Numbered from the stretch's first letter, positions 53,955 through 63,825 are shown. The stretch is 64,000 bases of DNA from Halovenus amylolytica (GCA_004015825.1 SAYS01000007.1:142698-206697); one strand, 5' to 3'. Notes: generated by a model not told the origin, from the sequence alone. Numbers and translations are program-made.

Positions 53955-54856
53955 GGGTCCCGCCAGTCGTAGACAGTGACAGCCCGGTCCGCCCGCGAGG
54001 ACCGGCCGTTCGGGTTCCGGCGGGGCGTGGTATCCGTCCGACGGGCGCCGAGTCCGTCTTTCGTTCCACGAACAGTGTTCGTCACCACGGCTTTGCCAGA
54101 GCCAAACCAGCTGGATGGCCGGCTCTCGCCACCGATGACGGCCCGGAGTTCGGAGTAGGCATCACGCAACGCGTGACTCGACAGCCGACGGACCACTGTC
54201 GGCCGAAGATTGTAGTTTTTCACGAGACGGTAGGCGAGCGACCGGTACTTCCAGCCCCTGTCGGTTTCGAGTGTCCCGCCGTCAGCCTCGATACTCCGGG
54301 TGACGCTCATCTCTTCCTCCCAGGCGACGTTGAAGTCGTTGGCGGTCAGCCGGTGGGCGAAATCACGCGCACCGCCGATCTGCAGATACTCGTCGAAGCC
54401 GTCGAGTGCCTCGACGACGTCGCGTCCGAGTGCCATGTTGCCGGCGTTGAGATAGGTGACCTCTTTGCCAGCGATCCGCTGTTTTTCGGGTTCACCGGCG
54501 TCTCCTCCATCGGGTGCAAAGTGTGTCGGTCCTGTGACAACTCCCGCCGATTCGAGTCCATTCATCACGGCACTTCGCCAGCGGTCGGTGATCGACAGCG
54601 TGTGGTTGACCAGTGCGATCACCTCGCCACGGGCACGGTCGATACCCGCGTTGCGCGCGGCGTTGATCGTCCGGTCTGCGAGTTCGACCAGGACGTCGAC
54701 ATCCCCGCGGTCCCGGATCATACCGGTCGTTCCGTCGGCCGAGGGGCCGTTGACGACGATGATCTCCGCGTCCGGCACGTGTTCGACCAGTGCGTCGAGA
54801 CAGCCCGCGAGCTTATCACGCGCGTTTAGCGTCGGAACGACGACCGACAACTCCAT
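53951..54856 (-). CDS. Family 2 glycosyltransferase
   Basis: A 301-residue GT2 enzyme. The N-terminal nucleotide-sugar fold has MELSVVVPTLNARDKLAGCL, AEIIVVNGPSADGTTGMI and LAVNH-like ALVNHTLSI. It probably builds cell-surface glycans; the sugar is not evident. ATG 54856. Confidence 0.86.
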   Translation of the reverse strand: MELSVVVPTLNARDKLAGCLDALVEHVPDAEIIVVNGPSADGTTGMIRDRGDVDVLVELADRTINAARNAGIDRARGEVIALVNHTLSITDRWRSAVMNGLESAGVVTGPTHFAPDGGDAGEPEKQRIAGKEVTYLNAGNMALGRDVVEALDGFDEYLQIGGARDFAHRLTANDFNVAWEEEMSVTRSIEADGGTLETDRGWKYRSLAYRLVKNYNLRPTVVRRLSSHALRDAYSELRAVIGGESRPSSWFGSGKAVVTNTVRGTKDGLGARRTDTTPRRNPNGRSSRADRAVTVYDWRDP

Positions 54857-55120
54857 ATCGTCCACTACAACCCCCAGTGTACATAAGATTCCGGGGAAAC
54901 ACCGCCGAATAATCAACGTGACGACAGCTATGAAGCGGTGATATCCTGTTGTCATCGTACTCAGAATACTACCAGTTTATTTACGTCGACCGAGTACTGT
55001 AGCCTGGGGCGACCGCGAAGCCAGCCAGTGCATGTGCCTCTGACAACAAACGTACACTTGGTTACGCCCCTCTTTTTGCGATGGTCAAAAATGAGTTACA
55101 CGTAGACAGCGGTGCCGTCC

Positions 55121-56428
55121 TTACGAACCGACTTCCATCGCCCGTTCGACGACGTCTTCGCTGTAGATCTCTGCGAGATCCTCGTGCTGGTCCGGACGGT
55201 TTTCGTAGACGTCCTGGAACAGCGTGATCGGTGTCTGCAGCGCCTGGTAGGTCGCCTCGTCCCACATCCGGTCACTGCTGATGTCGATCTCGACGCCGTC
55301 GATGCTGATCGTCGCTGCACGCGTCATCGCGATCGCACCCTTGCCAGCCTCTTTCGCGGCCTCGAACTCCTCCATCGAGTCGACGATGTCGTCCAGGCTC
55401 GGCACGTAGCTGGTCATATCGAGCAGTTCCTGTCGGAGTTCGTCCTCGTCGAGTTCCATCTCGTCGACGCCGACAGTCAGCACGTAGTCGTCGCCGCTTT
55501 CTTCCAGCGAGATATCCCCGCCACGGTACGTCCACGTCTCGCCGTCCTGGTCGAGTTCGACCTCGGTCCCGTCAGCGTCGATGAGCCAGTACCCCTCCTG
55601 CGGTGGGAGCGGGTTCGTGTTGGCCTCGACGACCTGCCCCGGCGTGAGCGACCAGATGCCGAGCAGCCCTTTCGCCTGGTTTTCTTTCATGCGCTCGTTG
55701 TAGCCCTCCACGTCGCGGATGTCGTCGTAGGGGCCGTCGACACCGATCAGACCGGCCGCGCTGGCCGCACTGGAGGTGTTGTGGCGGATCTCGTGCCACT
55801 CTGGAAGCGAACCGGTCGGCGTGATCGCACGCATATCCTTGGTGTAGTCAACCTCGCCGATCACCAGCATAAACAGACGCTGGAGGTTGTTGTCGGGTTT
55901 GCCCATCTCCGTGCGGAGTTTGGTCATCGCCTGCTCTGCGGCCCCGCTCTCGATGATGACTGACATCGCGAGCGAGCCTTCTTCGAGACCGTGTTCGGTT
56001 TCGACCATCGTGAAAAACTCGTCGGCTTTCTTCCAGTCGTCGATATCACCGACTTCCGGGATGACGAAGCCGTCGATGTTCTCCACAGCTCCTTTCTGGG
56101 GGTCGGCGATCGTCAGCATCTGCTGGAAGCCGTCGTAGCGGGTCTCGGGACTGTCGCGGTGCCAGACGACACGCGGGTGGATCTCACCGGGGAAGTCGGC
56201 GCCGTCTTCGGCCACGACTTCGGCGATGTTTTCGGCACCCTCCTCGCGCATGCTCGGGGCCGTCGCGTCCTCGTTGTCCGGCACCCAGACGTCGGGCGCT
56301 TGCATCCCCCGCAGTCCGATCGCGCCGCGCAGTTTCTTTGCGGAGTCGTCTTCCCCCTTCTCGGCGGTCGGTGTCGTGAAAAATGTTCGAACGAACTTCC
56401 GGTCGTGGAGCCGCTTGTCAGTAGCCAT
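55121..56428 (-). CDS. aceB: Malate synthase, haloarchaeal type
   Basis: A 435-residue enzyme joining glyoxylate and acetyl-CoA, of the short haloarchaeal malate synthase type. Characteristic regions include HDRKFVRTFFTTPTAEKGED at the N-terminus and WHRDSPETRYDGFQQMLTIA. It implies a functioning glyoxylate bypass; no isocitrate lyase gene is adjacent. ATG 56428; an alternative start at 56434 adds two residues. Confidence 0.9.
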   Translation of the reverse strand: MATDKRLHDRKFVRTFFTTPTAEKGEDDSAKKLRGAIGLRGMQAPDVWVPDNEDATAPSMREEGAENIAEVVAEDGADFPGEIHPRVVWHRDSPETRYDGFQQMLTIADPQKGAVENIDGFVIPEVGDIDDWKKADEFFTMVETEHGLEEGSLAMSVIIESGAAEQAMTKLRTEMGKPDNNLQRLFMLVIGEVDYTKDMRAITPTGSLPEWHEIRHNTSSAASAAGLIGVDGPYDDIRDVEGYNERMKENQAKGLLGIWSLTPGQVVEANTNPLPPQEGYWLIDADGTEVELDQDGETWTYRGGDISLEESGDDYVLTVGVDEMELDEDELRQELLDMTSYVPSLDDIVDSMEEFEAAKEAGKGAIAMTRAATISIDGVEIDISSDRMWDEATYQALQTPITLFQDVYENRPDQHEDLAEIYSEDVVERAMEVGS

Positions 56429-56459
56429 GGTCATTATGAATGATGAAGGTAACTGTGTT

Positions 56460-57776
56460 TTAGGTTTCGGTCTGTGGCTCCGTCCCGACACGCTCGGTAT
56501 CGAGATACTGGACCTCCACCTCGACCGGCCGCCCTGTCGTCTCTTCGAGACGGTCGCTGATCGAACTGGCGAGTCCTGTCGCTGATTCGCCGGGTTCGAT
56601 CCCGACCCGGACGATGACATGGTCGGGCTCCTGGAACGGGACAGAGGAGGGGTAGACGATCTGGACGTCGAGTCGCTGGAGGTTGTGATTGCTGTCGAAG
56701 GCTTCGATCGATTCGTCGACATCCGCCCGGATCTGTTCTTCGGTGGTCGCAGTCTGGAACGAGTCGTAGGTCACGCCGACCAGAAAAATCGAGAGGACTG
56801 CGATCGCGATCGCGAGTGTCGCACCGCGTTTGACCGTATCCCGTTTCGCGTCCTCCTTCCAGAACCAGTGTTCCGGCCGGTAGCCCTTGTACCGTAGCAC
56901 CACCAGTGCGGAGAAGTTGATCGAGAGCACGTTGACGAGCACGAGCACACCGGAGGTGAGGCTGACGAGTGGCTGTCCCCACGCGAGCCCGATCCCGACG
57001 GTCGCCGCGGGCGGGATCAGCGCAACGGCGATCATCACACCGACCAGCGCAGCCGAGACACCCGTGGTGAGGCTGACGATCCCGGCGACGCCTGCACCGA
57101 TTGCGATCACCAGCGAGAGGAAATCGGGCGCGACGCGCTCTCTGATCTCCGTGATCGACGTCACGTCCTCCAGCGGTGGAACGAGATGGATCTGCCTGAC
57201 CACGAAGGCGAACGCGAAGGCCGCAGCGATGGCCAGTACGAGCCCGAGAATCTGGAGCCGAACACCCCGCAAGAACATCTCGTCGTCGTTGACGATGGTG
57301 CCGACGCTCGTCGCCATCGCGGGGCCGACGAAGGGTGCGATCACCATCGAGCCGACGACGACGGCTGCGGAGTTGAGCAGGAGGCCGGCTGTCGCGACCA
57401 GCGCACTCACGATCGTCATGATGACGTACGTCCGAATCGGGGGCGACAGATCTGATGCGGCAGCGACGAGTTCGTCCCGGGCGATCCGGTCTTCGTCCTC
57501 TTCCTCGGAATACTCCTCCTCTAGCTGTTCGAATCGGCGGGAGACGACGGTATTCGCGTCGAGGACGACCGTGAAGGAGTCGTCGTCGAGCCCCGCATCC
57601 CGGAGTGATTCGAGAACCGGTTCGACGGCGTTCGTCGGCAGCGGGATGTAGGCGATACCCGAAAACTCCCGCGCGCTCGTCTCGTCGGCGACGACGTAGT
57701 CGATCCCGTCGTCGTCGAGTGTGGACAGGAGTGTTTCGCGTTTCCCGGACGGGATTGTGATCTGGACGAGGCGCAC
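56460..57776 (-). CDS. DUF389-family membrane protein
   Basis: A 438-residue protein. An N-terminal cytoplasmic domain (VQITIPSGKRETLLSTLDDD) and linker precede five to seven TM helices (VIMTIVSALVATAGLLLNSA; VVGSMVIAPFVGPAMATSVG), which match the DUF389/TIGR00341 family. The C-terminus has another soluble domain. Function unknown. GTG start at 57776. Confidence 0.88.
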   Translation of the reverse strand: MRLVQITIPSGKRETLLSTLDDDGIDYVVADETSAREFSGIAYIPLPTNAVEPVLESLRDAGLDDDSFTVVLDANTVVSRRFEQLEEEYSEEEDEDRIARDELVAAASDLSPPIRTYVIMTIVSALVATAGLLLNSAAVVVGSMVIAPFVGPAMATSVGTIVNDDEMFLRGVRLQILGLVLAIAAAFAFAFVVRQIHLVPPLEDVTSITEIRERVAPDFLSLVIAIGAGVAGIVSLTTGVSAALVGVMIAVALIPPAATVGIGLAWGQPLVSLTSGVLVLVNVLSINFSALVVLRYKGYRPEHWFWKEDAKRDTVKRGATLAIAIAVLSIFLVGVTYDSFQTATTEEQIRADVDESIEAFDSNHNLQRLDVQIVYPSSVPFQEPDHVIVRVGIEPGESATGLASSISDRLEETTGRPVEVEVQYLDTERVGTEPQTET

Positions 57777-58089
57777 ATCTACTCTCTCGCTACGGACAAA
57801 AAAATAAGCACGGGAAAGAACTGGTCGTCGGGAGACCAGTCGTCGAGCACATCGAGACGCCTGGACAGGTGGATATCGCCAAAATATCGCCAGTACAGTC
57901 CGTGGTCGGGGAAAAGATCGGTTTCGGTGGTCCAGAGGCGAGTCCCGATGATAAATCAGATACCGCTATATCAAGTGGTGGTTCTCGGGTTGTGGGTGGG
58001 ATAATTTGGCTGCCGGGGAAGTGAGACCAGCATGGAACCGTTCAGCAGTGAAACCAGCGACTGTCGGAGGAAAAAAGGAGATCGGATCG
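57777..58089. other. Non-coding gap of 313 bases
   Basis: It contains a poly-A/AT stretch (AAAAAAATAAG near 57798) suitable for the DUF389 promoter. I see no ORF, repeat-family copy or clear hairpin otherwise. Confidence 0.6.
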
Positions 58090-58560
58090 TCAGGACTGCT
58101 GGACGCGCCACGTAAACAGCGTCTCGAAGACGTAGTTCACCGACATCCCGAAGAGGATGCCAGCGCCCTTGGCGACGAGCAGCCACAGATCGAGACCGAA
58201 CAGTGTCACGGGTGCAAACAGGACCCGATAGATCAGGACGAAGACGGCGAACTGGACGGTGATCCCGCCGGAGCGGACGAGATGTGACCGCACGAGTCGG
58301 CGAAGCGTCGCGATCCGACCCTGCTCGCCGCTGTCGGGATAGGTCCAGTATTCGTTGAGTGCGAACATCACGAGAATCGAGGTCTCGATCCCGGCGAGGA
58401 CCGCTATTTCTTCGAGAACGCCGAGAAACTGGGAGAGAACGAGGAGGACGGTCGTATCGAAGACCGCACCGACTGCGCCGACGGAGACGAACTTCCCGAG
58501 ACGGACACGGGACTGGAGCGCCTGGAGCCATCTGGCCGTCCGCCCGCCCTCCTCAGTCAT
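58090..58560 (-). CDS. GtrA-family membrane protein
   Basis: A 156-residue protein with four TM helices and the GtrA pattern (RLGKFVSVGAVGAVFDTTVL; FALNEYWTYPDSGEQ). GtrA proteins are thought to flip or help use polyprenyl-linked sugars. It overlaps the upstream glycosyltransferase by eight bases, as GT2-GtrA pairs often do. Confidence 0.9.
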   Translation of the reverse strand: MTEEGGRTARWLQALQSRVRLGKFVSVGAVGAVFDTTVLLVLSQFLGVLEEIAVLAGIETSILVMFALNEYWTYPDSGEQGRIATLRRLVRSHLVRSGGITVQFAVFVLIYRVLFAPVTLFGLDLWLLVAKGAGILFGMSVNYVFETLFTWRVQQS

Positions 58561-59329
58561 CGTGTGGCCGTTCCTGGTCGACGGGGGCGTGTGGCTCGCC
58601 GGGGCCGTCGGCGGTGGTCTGTCGTGGCTGGCGCTCCAGGCCCCGGACCTTGGCGCGGGAACTCAGCAGTGTTCGTCCGAGTGCGATCGACGTGCGGATC
58701 GGTGGGACAGTCGAATCCGGGTGGTCGTGCCACTCGATCGGGACCTCGCGAACGGTGTAACCGAGCGCTCCGGCGACGGCGATCAGGTCGATATCCCACT
58801 CGAAGCCGGTGCAGGTGAGATGTCGGCTGACCTGCTGCCAGCTCTCCGCTGTGATCGCTTTCGCACCACACTGGTAGTCGTACAGCGAAACGTCGAGCAG
58901 CTGTCGTGCGACCCACGCGAACGCGTCACCGAGATACTCCCGACTCGGCGACTGACTCGTCGTGACTGTCGCGTCGGGATGTCGACGCGAGCCGACAGCC
59001 AGCGACACGCCGGGGTCGGTCACGGCCTCGATGACACGGGAGAGTTCGTCCGCTGGCGTCGATCCATCGGCATCGGCAAACACCAGGATCTCTGTCTCCA
59101 GGGCTTCGAAACCGGCGGTGATCGCGGCTCCTTTCCCCCGGCGGTCGCTGACGGCGTTCACTGTCGCCGGGAGGTCGCCGAGTTCGGCCTGCACCGAGTC
59201 GGACGCATCGTCGAGTTCGATCCGGATCGTCGCTGGTTCGATCTGGTCGTGCAGTTCTCTGACGTACTCCGAGAGAATCGACCGATTGGGCTGGTAGGCG
59301 GGGATTACGATCCCGATCGACTGGCTCAT
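58553..59329 (-). CDS. Dolichol-phosphate mannosyltransferase-like glycosyltransferase
   Basis: A 258-residue GT2 enzyme with GIVIPAYQPNRSILSEYVRE, then VSDRRGKGAAITAGFE, VFADADGSTP (DxD-like), and DYQCGAKAITAESW. Members of this group attach sugars to polyprenyl phosphates for protein N-glycosylation or surface polymers. ATG 59329; paired with GtrA. Confidence 0.88.
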   Translation of the reverse strand: MSQSIGIVIPAYQPNRSILSEYVRELHDQIEPATIRIELDDASDSVQAELGDLPATVNAVSDRRGKGAAITAGFEALETEILVFADADGSTPADELSRVIEAVTDPGVSLAVGSRRHPDATVTTSQSPSREYLGDAFAWVARQLLDVSLYDYQCGAKAITAESWQQVSRHLTCTGFEWDIDLIAVAGALGYTVREVPIEWHDHPDSTVPPIRTSIALGRTLLSSRAKVRGLERQPRQTTADGPGEPHAPVDQERPHDD

Positions 59330-59547
59330 GCAGTTACCACCACTGGAGCGGCAATAGTTCCCGCGAGGGACTCGGACGGCGGGAATCGACGAAGAAAACG
59401 ACTGACAGAGAGACACCCGACGGATAGCCGACTGGCTCCGGTCTGTCCGGGTATTTGCCGGCCGCGGTTCCGGGAGTTGCTCATCAGGTTAGGTCAATCA
59501 CCCGTGTGCAATCAACTTTTTGACTATCGACGGAGTCGGTTAGGACG

Positions 59548-60372
59548 CTACTTCTGCTCCGCCGGATCGTCGGTTTCGGTCTCGTCTTCTGTCTCGGATT
59601 CCAGCTCCGTGTCGGCTTCCGCTTCCGACTCGGAATCCGTCTCTGTGGCTCCGTCGGGGTTGGTTCCGGGGGTGCCCACAAGCTGAGTCTCCGCCTCCAG
59701 CTCTTCCAGTGACGCGATAGCCTCCTCCGGCGACATATCGGAGACCGGCGGCACCGTCTCGACATCTCTGGAGCCAGCGCCGGTCGTCATGATCAGCCCC
59801 ATCCCCTGGCGGACGGACATGTCGACATCGTGGACCTGTGATTCGGGAACGAGGACGAGTCGGCCGCCGGCCGGATTGGGGCTGCTCGGGAGGAAGATGT
59901 TCCGCACCGGCTCTCCCGCCACGTCAGCGACTGCCTGCGGACTCTCGCTCGTATCGAGTCCGATCGAATAGAAATCCTCCCGCGGGAACTCGACGAGGAC
60001 GAGGCTGTCGTAGGACGTCTCACCGCTCGACAGCGACGTCGACATCTGGCGGATCGTCGAGTAGATCGTCCGGAAGATGGGGATGACGGCCACGGTCCGA
60101 CCGAGACTTCCGAACAGTCGCTGGCCGGACGGGTGCTGTGCGAGAAAGCCCAGAAAGGAGACGACGAGGACGATCAACACGGCTGCGAGGACACGCGCGA
60201 CAGCCTCGACGTTCGCGGTGTAGCTCGCGAGATCCGTCTCCGCCACGATCGGATCGATGAAGTTCAGCGCAAAGCCGAACAGCACCTGCAGGATGTACAG
60301 CGTGATAACGAGCGGGGTGATGAGAACGAGACCGGCGATGAAGCTGTTGCGTACTCCTTCCCAACTACTCAT
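59548..60372 (-). CDS. DUF502 membrane protein with acidic tail
   Basis: A 274-residue protein: two to three N-terminal TM helices (NSFIAGLVLITPLVITLYIL; ARVLAAVLIVLVVSFLGFLA), then the DUF502 core (ETSYDSLVLVEFPREDFYSI, NIFLPSSPNPAGGRLVLVPE). A C-terminal 50-residue run of Glu/Thr/Asp/Ser repeats is low complexity. Function unknown. Confidence 0.87.
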   Translation of the reverse strand: MSSWEGVRNSFIAGLVLITPLVITLYILQVLFGFALNFIDPIVAETDLASYTANVEAVARVLAAVLIVLVVSFLGFLAQHPSGQRLFGSLGRTVAVIPIFRTIYSTIRQMSTSLSSGETSYDSLVLVEFPREDFYSIGLDTSESPQAVADVAGEPVRNIFLPSSPNPAGGRLVLVPESQVHDVDMSVRQGMGLIMTTGAGSRDVETVPPVSDMSPEEAIASLEELEAETQLVGTPGTNPDGATETDSESEAEADTELESETEDETETDDPAEQK

Positions 60373-60423
60373 ACCCCGCCCTACCGAGCGGAGTCAAAAA
60401 AACCTGGTTGCTACCAGTTACTG

Positions 60424-61932
60424 CTAGCGAATGTAGCCGAGATCTTCCAGTTGCTGTTCGAGATTGTCGTCGATCTCCGCACTCTCCCGGGTCAGGATAT
60501 CACCGTCGGCCAGCCCGTCGTATGCCTCGGCGACGCGGTCGTTTGGCTCTCTGGAGACGACGGTCGTCGAGCCGTCGGTATCGATATCCAGCGTCAGGTA
60601 GTGCTCGCCCTTCTGTGCGTACTTCCGGACGCCGTCGTCGTGGGGTTCGTAGACCGCACGCCACGGCCCGACGTAGCGGTCGATATCCGCGATCGAGCTA
60701 TACTTCGAGGTCTTCTCTTCGGGCAGACGGAACGTCGACGCGAGTACTTCGTCGGTGGCCAGTGGATCGTCGTCGGCACCCAGTTCGCCGGTGTCGGCCA
60801 GTGCGGGCAACTCAGTATCCTCGGCTGCCAGCCCCATCGCGTCGGGGATATCGGTCAGCGAGACGGGGCGGTCGACGATCCGACCCTCCTGCTGATCGGG
60901 GTAGCTGACCAGCAGCGGCACGTGGGTCAGAACCTCGTGAATCCCCCACTTGTGATCCCGGACACGGAGGTCGGGGTTGAGCCGGCTCTGCTCGCCGAAG
61001 GCCTCGCCGTGGTCGCTCGTGACGATCAGGAGCGTCTCGGAGAGGACCCCCTGCGCTTCGAGGGTTTCGACCAGTTCGCGGACGACAGCGTCGGCCTGCC
61101 GGATCGTCCCGTCGTACAGCGGCTCCAGAGCCTCGATGTCGGCCCAGCCGTGGCCCCGCAGCGTCTCCCAGATACTCGGTTTTGCCGACTGGCTGTGCCA
61201 GTTGTCCTCGGTGGCCCAGCGGTCGTACTCGGATTCGGGCTCGTACGGCGAGTGGGCGTCCATCAGGTTGATACACGCCGCCCAGGGCCCGGACTGGCTG
61301 CGTTCCCACTCGAGGAAGGCGTCGGTGAACGCCGTCCCGAGCAGCGTCTTGTACCCGGAGGCGTCGTCGTCGGAATCGGTGACGGCGTCGGTGATAGCTC
61401 CGAGCTGGTTCGAGATCCCGTCGTACGCAGCAGCGGCCGTCTCGCTTTTTTCGAGCGCCGTCCCGGTATACTCGCCGGCTCTGGAGAGGGCGTCGTGCCA
61501 GCGGTAGTACGCTTTTTCGAAGATCGTATCGTCGAAGGTGTCCTCCAGTCGCTCCGGCAACGGGTAGTCCGGTTCGTGGACGTGATCGAAACTATCTGCC
61601 AGGTTGGAGGCGTCGGAGACGATTCGGTTGTTGGTGAACAATCCAGTGTTGTAGCCGTGGTCGGCGGCCAGTTCGTGCCAGATCGTCGTCTCCGGGTCGA
61701 TCTGGGCCGTGTGGCGCATCGCCTGGTGTTGCTCAACGTGTGCGCCCGTGAACATGCTCACGTGGCTGGCGATGCTGTGGATACCGGGTGCTCTGGCCTG
61801 TCTGTACACCGTCGAGCGGTCGGCGAACGCCGAGAGAAACGGTGTCGTCTCCCGGTCGTAGCCGTGCAAACTCGTGTTTTCCGCGCGAACGGAATCGAGG
61901 ATCACATAGAGGACGTTGTTCCGTTCGGTCAC
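60424..61932 (-). CDS. Sulfatase/alkaline phosphatase superfamily protein
   Basis: A 502-residue protein with NVLYVILDSVRAENTSLHGY at the N-terminus, GIHSIASHVSMFTG, then IVTSDHGEAFGEQ. The usual C/S-x-P-x-R formylglycine site is absent here (SIASH), so a phosphotransferase rather than a sulfatase is possible. It belongs to a surface-glycan neighbourhood with GT2, GtrA and DUF502. Confidence 0.86.
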   Translation of the reverse strand: MTERNNVLYVILDSVRAENTSLHGYDRETTPFLSAFADRSTVYRQARAPGIHSIASHVSMFTGAHVEQHQAMRHTAQIDPETTIWHELAADHGYNTGLFTNNRIVSDASNLADSFDHVHEPDYPLPERLEDTFDDTIFEKAYYRWHDALSRAGEYTGTALEKSETAAAAYDGISNQLGAITDAVTDSDDDASGYKTLLGTAFTDAFLEWERSQSGPWAACINLMDAHSPYEPESEYDRWATEDNWHSQSAKPSIWETLRGHGWADIEALEPLYDGTIRQADAVVRELVETLEAQGVLSETLLIVTSDHGEAFGEQSRLNPDLRVRDHKWGIHEVLTHVPLLVSYPDQQEGRIVDRPVSLTDIPDAMGLAAEDTELPALADTGELGADDDPLATDEVLASTFRLPEEKTSKYSSIADIDRYVGPWRAVYEPHDDGVRKYAQKGEHYLTLDIDTDGSTTVVSREPNDRVAEAYDGLADGDILTRESAEIDDNLEQQLEDLGYIR

Positions 61933-62023
61933 ATCCGCTCATTATCGGCGGTCGGTATAAAAATACGGATCTCACTGTTCTGAGTGGGATGTGTCGACTG
62001 AGGTAGTGGACGTGGAGTTACAA

Positions 62024-62040
62024 ACAGCAAGAAAGCCCCG
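62024..62040. repeat. Solo end of the two-hairpin repeat family
   Basis: AAACAGCAAGAAAGCCCC stands alone, followed by unrelated sequence, 34 bases before copy E's own left end. Confidence 0.65.
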
Positions 62041-62073
62041 GGAGGAGAGAACTGAACTACCAACACTGCTCTG

Positions 62074-62312
62074 AACAGCAAGAAAGCCCCGAGGCTATCG
62101 ACTCCCGCGGCTCGCTGCGCTCCGGTAGGTGCTTGCGTCGCCGGGGTGCGTCGATAGCCTCGCCCCTTTCAGTCCCGCCCGACTTGACTTTTCAGGCCGG
62201 GCGGGACTGAAAGGGCCGTCCGTTCGCCGAGTGAGACGACGTAAGGACCGCAACGTAGTGAGGACCGCAGCGAGTCGTAACCGGCGAACGGACGGGGGCT
62301 TTCTTGCTGTTT
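62074..62312. repeat. Two-hairpin inverted repeat element, copy E (complete)
   Basis: Left half: AACAGCAAGAAAGCCCC (62074-62090), stem arms GAGGCTATCGAC (62091-62102) and GTCGATAGCCTC (62150-62161). Right half starts GGCGGGACTGAAAGGGC (62200-62216), arms CGTCCGTTCGCCG (62217-62229) and CGGCGAACGGACG (62282-62294), tail GGGGCTTTCTTGCTGTTT. It fills most of the 534-base divergent gap between the sulfatase-like and sugar dehydrogenase genes. Confidence 0.85.
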
Positions 62313-62466
62313 GGTGCCCCAGTGTTGGAAAGTCAACCGTGATCACGACAACCACTCTCTGTTCGAATTCCGATTCGTCCACGTACTCCCAGAGATCCAC
62401 AAATCCAGTGTCGAAAGGCTATTTGTGTTACTGGCCAAGGGGCAACTAAATGGAAGTGCTGGTCCC

Positions 62467-63825
62467 ATGAAACGGCGACAGTTCCTCCGACTCGGTGCGA
62501 TCACTGGTACAGCCAGCCTTGCCGGCTGTACGCTCCAGACGAGTTCCGACAGCGAGAAGTCCAGCGGCATTGCGATCACATTCGAGCCAGAGGTGACGGG
62601 CGCGACCTTCCCGACAGGGATGGAGTTCCTCCCGAACGGTGACAAACTACTCATCGAACGGACTGGACAGGTCCTCATGCAGTCCAATGGTGAACTCCGC
62701 CGGGAGCCCGTGCTCGATCTCAGCGATCAGATGGCCCAGGTCACGGGCGAAAAAGGACTCGTTGGGATCGCGCTCCATCCCGATTTCGCGGACAACGGCA
62801 AGCTCTATCTCCGCTACAGCGGACAGCTGACCGAGGAGTACCCCGAAGACGAGTGGTCACACATCGCGGTCCTCTCCGAGTTCGAGATGACGCCGGACCG
62901 GAGCGGGATCGATCCGGACTCCGAACGACGGATTCTCGAAGAGCCCGAGCCGGGACAGGTCCACAATGCGGGCGGACTCGCCTTCGGCCCGGAGGGGTAT
63001 CTCCACGTGGCGCTGGGCGACGGCCAGCGGACAGATCTCGGGGATACGAGCTGGTCGTGGTGGCACGAACAGGGCGGCGCAGCCCAGAACACGACCGACA
63101 ACCTCCTCGGTGGGATTCTCCGGATCGACGTGGACAATCCGAGCGACGACCGGGAGTACGGTATCCCGTCAGACAACCCACTGGTCGGCGAGAACGGCCG
63201 CGACGAGTACTTCGCCTGGGGACTTCGCAACCCCTACAAGATCTCCTTCGACGAGGGACGGCTGTTCATCGGCGACGTGGGCGAACAGACCCGTGAGTCG
63301 GTCTACGTCAGCGAGAAGGGGGCCAACCACGGCTGGCCGATCGTCGAGGGCTCTTCGTGTGGGCCATCGACAGCCGTCGGCCACACGATCTCCGACAACC
63401 CGGCGAACATCTTCAACCCGAAAGTGTGGCAATCAGTCACGAACCGCGTCTCGCCGGTGAAAGTGTGTCCAACGCCGGAAGGGACAGATCGCTCTTTCGT
63501 CCACCCGATCGTCGAATACCGTCGGTCGGGGTCGCGGTCGGTCACCGGCGGCTACGTCTATCGGGGCGAGGGGATTCCCGAACTCCAGGGGAAGTACGTC
63601 TTCGGGGATTTCGTCCAGCCCTGCCCGATCTTTGCGACAGAACAGCCAGACGGTGGCGGGAAACCGTGGCCGATCCAGGAACTCGTCGTCGAGGACAGCG
63701 AGAACGGCCGGATCGACGGCGCAGTGCTCTCCTTCGCCCGTGATCCACAGGGCGAGGTGTACGTGCTGACGACCGGGTTCGAACAGGGATCGGGCAAGGT
63801 CCGGCGAATCGTCACCGCAGAATGA
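62467..63825 (+). CDS. Tat-exported lipoprotein, PQQ-dependent sugar dehydrogenase (GSDH family)
   Basis: A 452-residue protein. The N-terminus combines a twin-arginine signal (RRQFLRLG) and a lipobox (LAGC), so it should be exported folded and anchored outside. The body is a six-blade GSDH propeller (GLVGIALHPDFADNGKLYL, HNAGGLAFGPEGYLHVALGD, GTDRSFVHPIVEYRR). It probably oxidises sugars outside the cell. Its TGA (63823-63825) is directly followed by a right-end-like hairpin. Confidence 0.9.
   Translation: MKRRQFLRLGAITGTASLAGCTLQTSSDSEKSSGIAITFEPEVTGATFPTGMEFLPNGDKLLIERTGQVLMQSNGELRREPVLDLSDQMAQVTGEKGLVGIALHPDFADNGKLYLRYSGQLTEEYPEDEWSHIAVLSEFEMTPDRSGIDPDSERRILEEPEPGQVHNAGGLAFGPEGYLHVALGDGQRTDLGDTSWSWWHEQGGAAQNTTDNLLGGILRIDVDNPSDDREYGIPSDNPLVGENGRDEYFAWGLRNPYKISFDEGRLFIGDVGEQTRESVYVSEKGANHGWPIVEGSSCGPSTAVGHTISDNPANIFNPKVWQSVTNRVSPVKVCPTPEGTDRSFVHPIVEYRRSGSRSVTGGYVYRGEGIPELQGKYVFGDFVQPCPIFATEQPDGGGKPWPIQELVVEDSENGRIDGAVLSFARDPQGEVYVLTTGFEQGSGKVRRIVTAE

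Noticed and set aside
57971..58531. 186-residue ORF overlapping GtrA
   Set aside because: It is Arg-rich shadow coding on the same strand as gtrA in another frame.
6300..62312. The two-hairpin repeats as CRISPR arrays
   Set aside because: There is no regular repeat-spacer spacing, the halves are inverted, and no cas genes are present.
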